Shown: positions 17,885 through 26,925, counted from the first letter of the stretch. The stretch: DNA of 64,000 bases from Streptomyces lanatus (GCF_014655715.1 NZ_BNBM01000028.1:25853-89852); one strand, 5' to 3'. Notes: generated by a model from the letters alone, not told the origin. Program-made: numbers and translations.

Positions 17885-18675
17885 CCCAGTCCCAGCATCG
17901 AGCTGATGATGTCCGTGACGACGCCGGTCCCCATGTCCCGGCTCGCCCTGGACCCGGCCTGCGCCAGCTCGCCGCTGCGCTGCAGGAACTGCCGCAGCGC
18001 GCTCTCGTCCGGCCCGGCACCGTTGCGTGAGGCATCGGTCAGCGCCGCGGCGAGATCACGCACCCGCCGCACCTCGTCGTCCCCCTCCGGCAGGTCGGGG
18101 CGGGACGCCTGCACAAGCCGCGCCACCTGCTCGAAGGACAGCACCAGTCCGGCTCCGTCCTGGGCGACGCTGATGTGCAACGGGGTGGGCAGGTTCAGGT
18201 GGTCCTTGGCGTACTCGAGGTCCTCCAAGGCAAGCTGTCGACCGCAGTAGAAAGCCTCGCGCGCCCAGAGGAAGTCCTCGGCGTTCGGCTCGCCGCTCTG
18301 CTGCTGCTCCGTCCGGTCGGCCCAGACGAACAGGGCCGCCTTGGCATACCGGCGGCGGGCTTCCCGATCGTCGTACGCCTCGTCCCAGGCCCGCACCTCC
18401 GCGAGCCCGGGGTCGGTCGGGCTGACCAGCGGCGGGATGGCACCGGAGTCGTTGTGCACGGCGATCCAGCCGAGTGCGGCCAGGCGTTCCACGACACCCT
18501 CGACCAACTCCAGGCTGCACCGCTCATGGGGTGCGTATGCGGCGCTGGGCACGCGGCTCCCGGCGATACCGCCGGTCTCGTCGGCCAGCCACCGCAGGAA
18601 ACGCGCGGACGCGGCACCTGTCTCGTCGTACACGGGAGAGAGACCTGTGGTGGGCACTGCCCAGGATCTGATCAT
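17881..18675 (-). CDS. uncharacterised first gene of ATPase-receptor operon
   Basis: A 264-residue soluble protein I do not recognise. The N-terminal half has a winged-helix-like stretch (LVEGVVERLAALGWIAVHND, then SGAIPPLVSPTDPGLAEVRA). The middle is helical (ARRRYAKAALFVWADRTEQQ) and the C-terminus is Gly/Ser rich, ending VVTDIISSMLGLG. There is no signal peptide or membrane helix. It leads the operon and its stop overlaps the ATPase start, so it is co-translated with the ATPase. It may be an adapter or effector that the ATPase recruits. Confidence 0.6.
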   Translation of the reverse strand: MIRSWAVPTTGLSPVYDETGAASARFLRWLADETGGIAGSRVPSAAYAPHERCSLELVEGVVERLAALGWIAVHNDSGAIPPLVSPTDPGLAEVRAWDEAYDDREARRRYAKAALFVWADRTEQQQSGEPNAEDFLWAREAFYCGRQLALEDLEYAKDHLNLPTPLHISVAQDGAGLVLSFEQVARLVQASRPDLPEGDDEVRRVRDLAAALTDASRNGAGPDESALRQFLQRSGELAQAGSRASRDMGTGVVTDIISSMLGLG

Positions 18676-18878
18676 CGTCCGCCCCCAACTGCCGTGACCA
18701 CCATGCGCGTTCGCCTTCCCCGAGGAGCGATCTCAAACATGTGGCACCCGAGGTTCCTTCAGAGCTCCGCGCATCGTGTTCGCCCTAAGGGACTGTTAGG
18801 ACTTCGTTCGCGATGTTGAACGGCCCCGGCGTGCCGTCGACTCTGTGTGCCTCCGGGCCGCTGACAAGGGAGTTCTCG

Positions 18879-20213
18879 ATGGCCACACAGACCACGACGC
18901 CGGACGCGCGGGACGCGCGTCGCGGTGAGCGCAGAGTCGTCAGCAACATCGTGCGCGGCTCGATCGGCAATCTGATCGAGTGGTACGACTGGTACGCGTA
19001 CACCGCGTTCAGCGTGTACTTCGCCGCCGCGTTCTTTCCGTCCGGCGACCAGACCGCCCAACTACTGAACACCGCCGCCGTGTTCGCGGTCGGGTTCCTG
19101 ATGCGTCCGATCGGCGGCTGGCTGCTGGGGCGGTACGCCGACCGCCGGGGCCGGCGCGCGGCGCTGACGCTGTCGGTGACGCTGATGGCGGCCGGTTCGC
19201 TGATCGTGGCGCTGACGCCGTCGTACGGGGCGATCGGTGTCGTCGCGCCGGTGCTGCTGGTGACCGCGCGGCTGCTGCAAGGGCTGTCGGTGGGCGGGGA
19301 GTACTCGACATCGGCCACCTACATGTCCGAGGTGGCCTCGCCCGGCCGGCGCGGCTACTACTCCAGCTTCCAGTACGTCACCCTCATCGCCGGTCAGCTG
19401 ACGGCGCTCGGACTGCAGATCATTCTGCAGCAGGTGCTCAGCGGCACGCAGATGGAGGCGTGGGGCTGGCGGATCGCGTTCGTCGTCGGTGCGGCCGGGG
19501 CGATCGTGGTGCTGTGGCTGCGCCGCGGCATGGACGAGTCGGAGAGCTTCGAGCGGGCGGCCGCCGAGGGCGAGAAGGGCTCCGGTCCTGCTCGCGGCAG
19601 CCTGCGTATGCTCCTGTCGTACCCCCGGCAGTGCCTGATCGTCGTCGGCCTGACCATGGGCGGCACGCTGTTCTTCTACACGTACACGACCTACCTGCAG
19701 AAGTTCATGGTCAACACCAGCGGCATCGCCAAGCCGACGGCGGCCTGGATCAACTTCTTCGCGCTGCTGGTGTTCGTGCTGCTCCAGCCGGTCATGGGGC
19801 TGCTGTCCGACCGGGTGGGCCGGCGTCCGATGCTGATCGGGTTCGGGGTGCTGGGTGCCGTGGTCGTGGTGCCGTCCCTGACGCTGCTGTCCCGCACGAG
19901 TGATCCCGTGTACGCGTTCCTGCTCATGGTGGGTCCGCTGGCGGTCAGTTCGCTGTACACCTCGATCAGCGCGGTGGTGAAGGCCGAGCTGTTCCCGACG
20001 TCGATCCGGGCGCTGGGCGTCGGCCTGCCGTACGCGCTGACGGTGGCCGTGTTCGGCGGGACCGCGGAATACGTCGCCCTGTGGTTCAAGAACGCCGGGC
20101 ACGAGAGCTGGTACTTCTACTACGTCACCGCCTGTGTCCTGGTCTCGCTGCTCGTCTACATTCGGATGCGCGAGACGTCGGACGGATCGCCGCTGGAGAG
20201 CGAGGCGAAGTAG
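18879..20213 (+). CDS. MHS-family MFS carboxylate:H+ symporter
   Basis: A 444-residue transporter with 12 predicted helices. It has the metabolite:H+ symporter signatures GSIGNLIEWYDWYAYTAFSV near residue 25, GRYADRRGRRAAL after helix 2, and LLQGLSVGGEYSTSATYMSE, all close to KgtP and ShiA (alpha-ketoglutarate, shikimate). A longer frame is open, but ATG 18879 has AAGGGAG upstream. The next three genes encode a two-component system and a TAXI binding protein. The cluster therefore looks like a self-regulated organic-acid uptake locus. The exact substrate is unknown. Confidence 0.85.
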   Translation: MATQTTTPDARDARRGERRVVSNIVRGSIGNLIEWYDWYAYTAFSVYFAAAFFPSGDQTAQLLNTAAVFAVGFLMRPIGGWLLGRYADRRGRRAALTLSVTLMAAGSLIVALTPSYGAIGVVAPVLLVTARLLQGLSVGGEYSTSATYMSEVASPGRRGYYSSFQYVTLIAGQLTALGLQIILQQVLSGTQMEAWGWRIAFVVGAAGAIVVLWLRRGMDESESFERAAAEGEKGSGPARGSLRMLLSYPRQCLIVVGLTMGGTLFFYTYTTYLQKFMVNTSGIAKPTAAWINFFALLVFVLLQPVMGLLSDRVGRRPMLIGFGVLGAVVVVPSLTLLSRTSDPVYAFLLMVGPLAVSSLYTSISAVVKAELFPTSIRALGVGLPYALTVAVFGGTAEYVALWFKNAGHESWYFYYVTACVLVSLLVYIRMRETSDGSPLESEAK

Positions 20214-20228
20214 AGGAGGGGGGCGGGC

Positions 20229-20888
20229 GTGCGCGTGCTGCTGGCCGAGGACGATGACGGGGTGGCGGGTGCGCTGACCGAGGTTCTGTACGAGCACGGT
20301 CATCTGCCGACCCGGGTACGGCGGGGCGGGGATGTCCTCGCCCGGCACCGCCAGGCAGACCTGCTCCTCCTCGACCTCGGCCTGCCCGACCTCGACGGGC
20401 TGGAGGTGCTGCGCAAGCTGCGTGCGGTGAGTGGTCTTCCGGTGGTGGTGCTCACCGCGCGGGGCGACGAGCGGTCGGTGGTGCGCGGGCTGCGGCTCGG
20501 CGCCGACGACTATCTCGTCAAGCCGGTACGGCTGGCCGAGCTGCTGGCCCGTATCGAGGCCGTCACGCGCCGCGCCACGACACCGGCCGCTCCGGCGTCG
20601 CGTACGGTCGTCGCCGGGGATGTCGAGGTCGATCTCGACGCCCGCCGGGTGGCCGTGGGCGGCGTCGAGGTGCGGCTGACCACCAAGGAGTTCGCGGTGC
20701 TGGCCGCGCTGGCGGCCCGGGCGGGCACGGCGGTGAGCCGGCAGCAGCTGATGGACGAGGTGTGGGGCGACGCGTATCTGGCGGTGTCCCGCTCGCTCGA
20801 CGTACATCTGACCCAGCTGCGGGCCAAGCTCGGCCGGCCCGGGGCGCTGACCACGATCCGCGGCTTCGGCTACCGGTTCGGCGACTGA
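20229..20888 (+). CDS. OmpR-family response regulator
   Basis: A 219-residue protein. The receiver domain has the acidic pair in VLLAEDDD, the phosphoacceptor Asp in LLLLDLGLPDLDG near residue 46, and Lys in DDYLVKPVRL. The C-terminal winged helix shows LTTKEFAVLAALAARAGTAV and TIRGFGYRF. Translation starts at GTG 20229 after a GGAGGGGGG purine stretch, 15 bases after the transporter stop. It is co-transcribed with its kinase nine bases downstream and probably controls the transporter gene. Confidence 0.9.
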   Translation: MRVLLAEDDDGVAGALTEVLYEHGHLPTRVRRGGDVLARHRQADLLLLDLGLPDLDGLEVLRKLRAVSGLPVVVLTARGDERSVVRGLRLGADDYLVKPVRLAELLARIEAVTRRATTPAAPASRTVVAGDVEVDLDARRVAVGGVEVRLTTKEFAVLAALAARAGTAVSRQQLMDEVWGDAYLAVSRSLDVHLTQLRAKLGRPGALTTIRGFGYRFGD

Positions 20889-20897
20889 ACCCGGCCC

Positions 20898-22409
20898 ATG
20901 CGTACGCGGGTACTGACCGTCGTCCTGGCCTTCGCCGTGCTCGCGGTGGCCGGGTTCGCCGTGCCGCTGCTCGGTGTCACCGCCACACAGCGCACCGAGC
21001 AGCTGGTGGCGGCCCGCACCGGTGACCTCGACCGCTTCGCGGCACTGGCCGAGCAGGCCGCCCAGAGCGGCGACGCCGGGGCGCTGACCGACGAGGTGAC
21101 CCGGTACGCCGAGCTGTACGGGGAGGCGGTGGTGGTGGTCGACGCCCGCCGTGCCCCGGTGGCGCAGACCGGCGGCCTGCGCGCCGCGGATCCGGTGGTG
21201 GCCCGCCTGGTCGACGCGGCACTGCGCAATCAGCGGCTCTCGCCCGGCGGGACGCTGCGCCCCTGGTCCCGGGGCGACAGGCTGTTCGCCCGCCCGGTGG
21301 GCACCGGCACCCGGGTGTCCGGTGCCGTGGTGCTGCGGGCCTCGGTACGGAGCGCCGCCGACGACATCGCACTGCGCTGGGCGCTGGTCCTAGCCGGGGC
21401 GGGGCTGTTCGCGGTGGCCTGTGTGTTGCTGGCCCGCGCCGCCACACGGTGGGTCGTACGTCCGCTGCACCATCTGGACCGGGCGGTCGGGGCGCTCGCG
21501 GCCGGGCTGCCCGCGGAGCACGCACGGGCCGGCGGTCCGCCCGAGCTGCGGCAACTGGCCACCGGCTTCAACCGTATGGCCGACACGGTGACGGTCGCGC
21601 TGGAGCAGCAGCGTCGGCTGGTGGCCGACACCTCGCACCAACTGCGCAACCCCCTCGCCGCGCTACGGCTGCGCATCGACTCCCTCCAGCTCCGCCTCCC
21701 CGACTCCGCGACACGCACCTACACAGGCGTCACCGCCGAACTGGAACGCATGGAGCACCTCCTCGACGACCTCCTCGCCCTCGCCAACGCCGAGCATCGC
21801 GCCGGTGAGCTGGCCGTGACGGACACGCCGGCGGCCTGCTGCGACGCGTCGGCCGTCGCCGCCGCCCAGGTGCAGCTGTGGCATCCGGTGGCCGAGGAGT
21901 CCCGTGTCCGGCTGCACTGCCTGCCCGGCCCGACCGTCCTGATGGGCTGCACGGAGGGCGAACTGGCCCAGGTCGCCGACATCCTGCTCGACAACGCGAT
22001 CAAGTACGCCGGGAACGGTGCCCGCGTGGAGACGCGCTGCTTCTCGGAGGGTCCGGACGCGGTACTGGAGGTCCGCGACGACGGCCCGGGCCTGGCCGCC
22101 GGCGAGCTCGACCAGGCGGGCACCCGCTTCTGGCGCTCGGAACGTCACCGCGATGTGCGGGGCAGCGGTCTGGGTCTGGCGATCGCGGAGCGGTTGGTGG
22201 GCGGGCGGGGTGGCCGGATCGAGTTCGGGCCGGCGGGGCCGCGGGGGTTGCGGGTCAGGGTTGTGCTTCCGGGTGCTGGGGACGGGGGTGCGGCGGTGAA
22301 AGGGGTGCGGGCCGAGGACCGGGCACCCACGCGCACGGGTCTGCGGGCCGAGGCCGAACACGCCGACACCAAACCCCAGCCACCCACGGAGAAGGGCCGT
22401 ACACCATGA
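20898..22409 (+). CDS. sensor histidine kinase
   Basis: A 503-residue kinase. Helix 1 lies near residues 4-24, a sensor domain of about 125 residues follows, and helix 2 (WALVLAGAGLFAVACVLLAR) lies near 155-178. A HAMP region comes next. The H box is DTSHQLRNPLAALRLRI near residue 245. The ATP domain has DNAIKYAG (N box), DDGPGL and GSGLGLAIAERLVGG. The last 45 residues are a disordered tail. Its stop overlaps the start of the TAXI gene (ATGA), so the two are translated together. The binding protein may present the ligand to the sensor domain. Confidence 0.88.
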   Translation: MRTRVLTVVLAFAVLAVAGFAVPLLGVTATQRTEQLVAARTGDLDRFAALAEQAAQSGDAGALTDEVTRYAELYGEAVVVVDARRAPVAQTGGLRAADPVVARLVDAALRNQRLSPGGTLRPWSRGDRLFARPVGTGTRVSGAVVLRASVRSAADDIALRWALVLAGAGLFAVACVLLARAATRWVVRPLHHLDRAVGALAAGLPAEHARAGGPPELRQLATGFNRMADTVTVALEQQRRLVADTSHQLRNPLAALRLRIDSLQLRLPDSATRTYTGVTAELERMEHLLDDLLALANAEHRAGELAVTDTPAACCDASAVAAAQVQLWHPVAEESRVRLHCLPGPTVLMGCTEGELAQVADILLDNAIKYAGNGARVETRCFSEGPDAVLEVRDDGPGLAAGELDQAGTRFWRSERHRDVRGSGLGLAIAERLVGGRGGRIEFGPAGPRGLRVRVVLPGAGDGGAAVKGVRAEDRAPTRTGLRAEAEHADTKPQPPTEKGRTP

Positions 22410-23404
22410 CCGGCCCAACCCCTTCCCGCCGTACCGCCCTGCGCGCAGCCCTCACCGTCGCGTGCACCGGGCTGCTCGCGGCCGCCGGGACGGCCGATGC
22501 CCGGCACACGGACCGTGGCCCGCAGGGCAGGCTGCGCATCGCGACCGGCGAGCCGGGCAACTTCTACGCCGCCTTCGGCAAGCTCCTCGCCGACCAGGTG
22601 CGGCTGGCCTACCCCCGGCTCTCCTGCCAGGTGGTCAACAGCGAGGCCAGTGTGGCCAACATACGGATGCTGCAGGCGCGGCGGGCCGAGGTGGCGCTGG
22701 CGCTGGCGGACATCGCCTGGGCCGCGTACGGCGGTTCGGCACCCTTCGGCGACCGGGTCCCGTTGCGGGCAATCGGCCGGATCTACGAGAACTACCTCCA
22801 GCTTGCGGTACGCGCCGACGCACCGATCCGTACCGTCGCCGATCTGGCGGGGCGCACCGTCTCGCTGGGCGCGCCGGCCTCCGGCGGCGCCGTCCTCGGT
22901 GAACGCCTGCTGCGGGCGGCGGGCCTGACCCCGGGCGCCGACGTCCGGGTCCGGCACCTGCTGCTGCCGCAGGCGGCACGCGCGATGCGCGAGGGCGCGA
23001 TCGACGCCCTGCTGGTGTCAGGCGGCATCCCCATGCCCGCGCTCTCCGCCCTGGACACCCGGCGTCCCGTACGCCTCCTGCCGCTGGCCGACCTCCTCCC
23101 CCGGCTGCGTGCCGGTACGCGGCGCTCCGGATCGGGCCTGGAGGCGGTGACGGTGCCGGCCGGGGCGTACCGCGGAACCCCCGAGGTCACCACCATCGGC
23201 GTGGCCAACCTCCTCCTGTGCCGCCCCGACCTGCCGTCCCCCGTCGCCGCCGCCCTCACCGACGTACTCGTCCGCCACGCCACCCGCCTCGTCCCGACGA
23301 CGGCCCTGGGCACCCAGTTCCTGGACGCCCGCAGTCTGATCTCGACGGGAGTGGTGCCGCTACACCCCGGGGCGGTTGTGGCGTACCGCGAGTTGCACGG
23401 TTAG
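22406..23404 (+). CDS. TAXI-family TRAP-type solute-binding protein
   Basis: A 332-residue secreted protein. The N-terminus is a signal peptide with a twin-arginine-like start (SRRTALRAALTVACTGLLAA). The mature domain has TAXI marks: LRIATGEPGNFYAAFGKLLA, VNSEASVANIRMLQARRAEV, RTVSLGAPASGGAVLGERLL and EGAIDALLVSGG. TAXI proteins usually bind glutamate or other carboxylates for TRAP transporters, yet no TRAP membrane genes are present. Lying directly behind and overlapping the kinase gene, it probably serves as an extracytoplasmic co-sensor. Its stop meets the converging MFS pseudogene. Confidence 0.85.
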   Translation: MTGPTPSRRTALRAALTVACTGLLAAAGTADARHTDRGPQGRLRIATGEPGNFYAAFGKLLADQVRLAYPRLSCQVVNSEASVANIRMLQARRAEVALALADIAWAAYGGSAPFGDRVPLRAIGRIYENYLQLAVRADAPIRTVADLAGRTVSLGAPASGGAVLGERLLRAAGLTPGADVRVRHLLLPQAARAMREGAIDALLVSGGIPMPALSALDTRRPVRLLPLADLLPRLRAGTRRSGSGLEAVTVPAGAYRGTPEVTTIGVANLLLCRPDLPSPVAAALTDVLVRHATRLVPTTALGTQFLDARSLISTGVVPLHPGAVVAYRELHG

Positions 23405-24638
23405 CGAAGCGGGGTGCGCGCTGCGCCCGGCCGGGCGGCGTCGACGATCCACACGCCCCGCCCTCGGTCCGCCGTCACGGCCGAGAGCGCGAGCAGGAGC
23501 GCGGCGGCGGCGACGGCCAGGGCCACGAGCAGCGGGCCGTCGAGGCCGTGGGTCTGCACGAGGACGCCGGCGGCGGCCTGACCCGCGGCCGTGCCGAGGG
23601 GGCCACCGGCGCACAGGACCGTCATGGCCACGGCGGCGCGTTCGGGCGGGGTGAGCCGTTCGGTCAGGGCGTACAGGCTGATCATGTAAGGCGCGACGGC
23701 GCAGCCCGCCACGGCGACGGCGACGGGCATCGACACCAGGCGGGCACCGGCGAAGAGCACCAGCACGCCCGCGAACAGCACCGCGGCGAACGTGACATAG
23801 CGGTCGCGCGGCGAGAACCGTGCCGGCAACCAGGCGCAGGCGCCCCGGTCAGGGCGCTTCCGATGCCGAACGCGGCGTAGAGGAGCCCCGACGCTCCGGG
23901 CTTCCCCAGGGTGTCGGCGTACAGGGTGACGGCCGTCTGGACCGCGCCGAAGACGGCGCCCATGGCTGCCATCGCCAGAAACATGACGGCCAGCGGACGT
24001 CGCGGCAGACGCGGCCCGGGGCGATCCGTCAAGTGCGGCCGGGGGATGTTCCGGTGGGAGTGGAGCAGCGTGAAGGGCAGGGTGGCGGCCGCGATCAGGA
24101 CCATGGTCAGCGCGGCGGGCGCGAAGGGGGCGACGGCTGCGAGGAGTCCGACGACCGCCGGTCCGGCGACGAAGCCGGCCTCGTCGGCGGACGCCTCGTA
24201 CGCCAGCGCCGTGGGCAGCAGCCGCTGTTCACCGCGCTCGCGCAGAAGTCGTGACCAGTGCACCCGTACCAGGGGGCCGACCTGGGGCTGGGTGAGTCCC
24301 ACGAGGGTCGCCGCGGCCAGGATGGTCGCCCTGGTGCCGTGGCTCGCGGCGAGCAGGGCCGCCCAGGCGGCGAGGTTGGCGATCGCGGCGAGTGCGGCGA
24401 CGGTCCGGTGCCCGTGCCGGTCGGCGAGGGTGCCGATGACGGGGCCGCCGATCGCGATGGCGATGCTCTGCGCGGCGGCGGCGAGGCCGGCGAAGGCGTA
24501 GCTGTGGGTCGATGCCTGGAGCAGGATGAGTGTGGACAGGGCTGAGGACGCGTACGGCAGTCGGGCCAGGAATCCCAGAGGGAAGAAGCCGACGCCTGCC
24601 GCGCGCAGCAGGGAACGGTAGGACACCGAGGTCTCCAT
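23401..24638 (-). pseudogene. MFS exporter, one-base frameshift
   Basis: From ATG 24638 the first part (RLPYASSALSTLILLQASTH, AIAIGGPVIGTLADRHGHRT) covers the N-terminal half and helices 7-8 up to GIGSALTG. Near 23845 a missing base throws the frame, and the remaining helices continue in another frame (LPARFSPRDRYVTFAAVLFA, PPERAAVAMTVLCAGGPLGT). Restoring one base at GGGGC-GCCTGC gives a normal protein of about 410 residues. It resembles actinobacterial 12-TM efflux permeases of unknown substrate. Either it is recently inactivated or the base call is wrong. Confidence 0.8.
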
Positions 24639-24780
24639 CGGGCATGTCGAGGAGACGCGCTACCCAGCCACCAGCGCGCCGACGGGCCCGATTCCAGCCG
24701 CACCGTAATGCGGCGGGCGGACCGCTGTACAGGTCCCCTCCTGCACTCCCCACCCCCGCCCCTGACCTATCTTGGCCTGC

Positions 24781-25176
24781 ATGCAGGCATACACGATCGG
24801 CCAGGCCGCACGGCTGCTCGGCGTGAGTCCGGACACCGCGCGGCGGTGGGCGGACGCGGGGCGAGTGGTCACCCATCGCGACGAGGGCGGCAGGCGGCTC
24901 ATCGACGGGAAGGATCTGGCCGCCTTCTCCGTGGAACTCGCGAAGGTCGGGGGCGGGGAGGAGGACGTGTCGCACACGTCGGTGCGCAACGCGTTCCCCG
25001 GCATCGTCACCGCGATCAAGCTGGGCGATGTGGCGGCCCAGGTGGAGATCCAGGCGGGGCCGCACCGGCTGGTGTCGTTGCTGACGCGGGAGGCCGTGGA
25101 GGAGTTGGGGCTGGAGGTGGGCATGGAGGCCACCGCCCGGGTGAAGTCGACGAACGTGCACATCGACCGCGTGTGA
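24781..25176 (+). CDS. HTH-TOBE molybdenum-responsive regulator
   Basis: A 131-residue protein. Residues 1-50 are a MerR/excisionase-like DNA-binding domain (YTIGQAARLLGVSPDTARRW). Residues 65-131 are one TOBE/Mop domain (SVRNAFPGIVTAIKLGDVAA, GLEVGMEATARVKSTNVHI), which binds molybdate or tungstate oxyanions. I chose ATG 24781; a TATCTT -10-like box about ten bases upstream suggests a leaderless transcript. The next gene encodes two further Mop domains. No mod transporter genes are in the window. Confidence 0.8.
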   Translation: MQAYTIGQAARLLGVSPDTARRWADAGRVVTHRDEGGRRLIDGKDLAAFSVELAKVGGGEEDVSHTSVRNAFPGIVTAIKLGDVAAQVEIQAGPHRLVSLLTREAVEELGLEVGMEATARVKSTNVHIDRV

Positions 25177-25258
25177 TCGAGCACCTGGTCGGCCCTACGG
25201 TGAGCCCACGGCACCCCCAAAGGGGGCAAACCCCTCACACCTTGCGAGGCGTACGACC

Positions 25259-25678
25259 ATGAGCCTGAGCATCCGCAACCAGATCCCCGGCACCGTCACC
25301 TCCGTCACCCCGGGCGAGGCCATGGCGGCGGTCAGGATCCGCCTCGACGGTGGCCAGGACGTCACCGCCGCCATCACCCTGGACGCCGTGAGGGACCTGG
25401 CCCTGGTGGAGGGTTCCGCCGTGCACGCCCTGGTCAAGGCCACGGAGGTCTCGCTGGCCACCGGCCCGGTCGAGGGATTGTCCATCCGCAACCGGCTGCC
25501 CGGCACGGTGCGCGAGGTCGCGGCGGGTGCCGCCATGGCCTCGGTGCGGGTCTCGGTCGACGGCGGCGAGGTGACGGCCGCGATCACCAAGGACGCGGTC
25601 GGCGAACTCGGCCTGGCGGCGGGCTCGGCCGTCACCGTCCTGTTCAAGTCGACCGAGGTGTCGCTCGCCACCGTGTGA
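25259..25678 (+). CDS. tandem TOBE/Mop molybdate-binding protein
   Basis: A 139-residue protein made only of two similar Mop domains, MSLSIRNQIPGTVTSVTPGE and LSIRNRLPGTVREVAAGAAM, each ending in a KATEVSLAT or KSTEVSLAT strand. This is the molbindin plan: small cytoplasmic proteins that assemble into rings and store molybdate. It follows the HTH-TOBE gene by 82 bases in the same direction. The two together look like a molybdenum homeostasis pair. Confidence 0.85.
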   Translation: MSLSIRNQIPGTVTSVTPGEAMAAVRIRLDGGQDVTAAITLDAVRDLALVEGSAVHALVKATEVSLATGPVEGLSIRNRLPGTVREVAAGAAMASVRVSVDGGEVTAAITKDAVGELGLAAGSAVTVLFKSTEVSLATV

Positions 25679-25687
25679 CCACGAGGG

Positions 25688-25903
25688 TCAGCTGCCCGGT
25701 GCCTGCTGAAGCCTGGCGAGGGTCAGGACTTCACCGCCGATGCCCCACCCTCCGTCGGGGACCTCCTCCACGAGCACCAGGGTGGTGGCGCGGGCCCGCT
25801 CGCCGTAGATGTCGACGTACAGCTCGGTGGCGGTGGTGACGATCTGCTCCATCTGCTCGGTGGTGAGAGTTCCGGCGGGGACCTTGAAGTTCGCGAACGG
25901 CAT
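25688..25903 (-). CDS. 4-oxalocrotonate tautomerase-like protein
   Basis: A 71-residue protein beginning MPFANFKVPAGTLTTEQ. The Pro right after the initiator Met is the catalytic base of the tautomerase superfamily. Length and TTLVLVEEVPDGGWGIGG fit the small 4-OT subfamily that forms hexamers. The gene converges on the Mop protein gene. The substrate is unknown and no aromatic-degradation genes are adjacent. Confidence 0.8.
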   Translation of the reverse strand: MPFANFKVPAGTLTTEQMEQIVTTATELYVDIYGERARATTLVLVEEVPDGGWGIGGEVLTLARLQQAPGS

Positions 25904-26037
25904 GGTGGGCTCTCTCGGCTCGGGTTCGGGAATCAGCGCTTACGGGCTCCACCCTCGGCCGGGGTCACGCCGCTGACCAGGGCTGCGCTCACCCTGGGGT
26001 TGCCATCCCCTGGGTGAGCGGGACCGTCGAGGGCAGG

Positions 26038-26925
26038 ATGGGGAGCGTGGATCTCTTCGAACTCGCCGCGTTCCTCAAGTCCCGGCGCGCCCGCGTCCGT
26101 CCGCGTGACGTCGGGCTGACGGCAGGCCCCCGGCGACGCGTGCCCGGTCTGCGCCGCGAGGAGGTGGCGCAGCTGGCCGGACTGTCCGCCGACTACTACA
26201 CCGAGTTGGAGCGGGGCCGCGGTGCCCAGCCCTCCGACCAGACGCTGGCGGCGCTGGCCCGTGCGCTGCGACTGGGCAGGGACGAGCGCGATCACCTGTT
26301 CCATCTGGCGGACCGGCGCGTCCCTCCGGCCGCGCACGGCTCGGCGGCCCATGTCGAACCCGGTCTGCTCAGCCTCCTCGACCGGCTGACCACGACGCCC
26401 GCCATGGTCATCACCGCGCTGCACGAGACCTTGGCGCAGAACCCTCCGGCCAAGGCCCTGTTCAGCGCCCATGCGGCGAACGGTGTTTCGGCGACGGGCG
26501 GGCCCACGACCGGGTTCCTCTACCGCTGGTTCACCGAACCGGCCTCGCGCGCCATCTATCCACTGGAGGACCACCCCCACCACTCCGCGGTGTTCGCCGC
26601 CGACCTGCGGGCGGTGGCCGCCCGGCGCGGCCACGACACCGAGATCACCCGGCTGGTGGCCCGACTGCGGCGCGCCAGCGACGAGTTCGCCGCGCTGTGG
26701 GACACGGGTGACGTGGCCGTGCGCCGCGCGGACCACAAGCGGATCGTGCATCCCGCGCTCGGCGTGATCGAGGTGGACTGCCACAGCCTGTTGAGCGAGG
26801 ACGGCCACCAGCGGCTACTGTGGTTCACCGCCCCGCCAGGCACGGAGGGCGCCGCCCGGCTGGAACTGCTCTGTGTCATCGGCGGCCAGGACATGTCGAC
26901 GGCGAATGAGGGCCGCCCCGCCTGA
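26038..26925 (+). CDS. XRE/MmyB-type transcriptional regulator
   Basis: A protein of about 295 residues. The N-terminal helix-turn-helix is VPGLRREEVAQLAGLSADYY then TELERGRGAQPSDQTLAALA. The remainder is the MmyB-like ligand-binding domain (PAMVITALHETLAQNPPAKA, LVARLRRASDEFAALWDTGD and a conserved HP...GVIEVDCHSLL near the end). ATG 26038 and GTG 26047 are both possible; a GAGG stretch favours the first. Such regulators often control adjacent oxidoreductase or efflux genes. Here the divergent tautomerase gene and the downstream VOC gene are candidates. Confidence 0.85.
   Translation: MGSVDLFELAAFLKSRRARVRPRDVGLTAGPRRRVPGLRREEVAQLAGLSADYYTELERGRGAQPSDQTLAALARALRLGRDERDHLFHLADRRVPPAAHGSAAHVEPGLLSLLDRLTTTPAMVITALHETLAQNPPAKALFSAHAANGVSATGGPTTGFLYRWFTEPASRAIYPLEDHPHHSAVFAADLRAVAARRGHDTEITRLVARLRRASDEFAALWDTGDVAVRRADHKRIVHPALGVIEVDCHSLLSEDGHQRLLWFTAPPGTEGAARLELLCVIGGQDMSTANEGRPA

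Noticed and set aside
15737..18250. An 837-codon plus-strand frame opposite the ATPase gene.
   Set aside because: No motifs, and it spans the junction of two overlapping minus-strand genes that have Walker motifs and coupled starts.
19062..20807. A 581-codon minus-strand frame rich in His, Gln and Arg.
   Set aside because: Antisense of the MHS transporter and response-regulator genes, both with clear family signatures.
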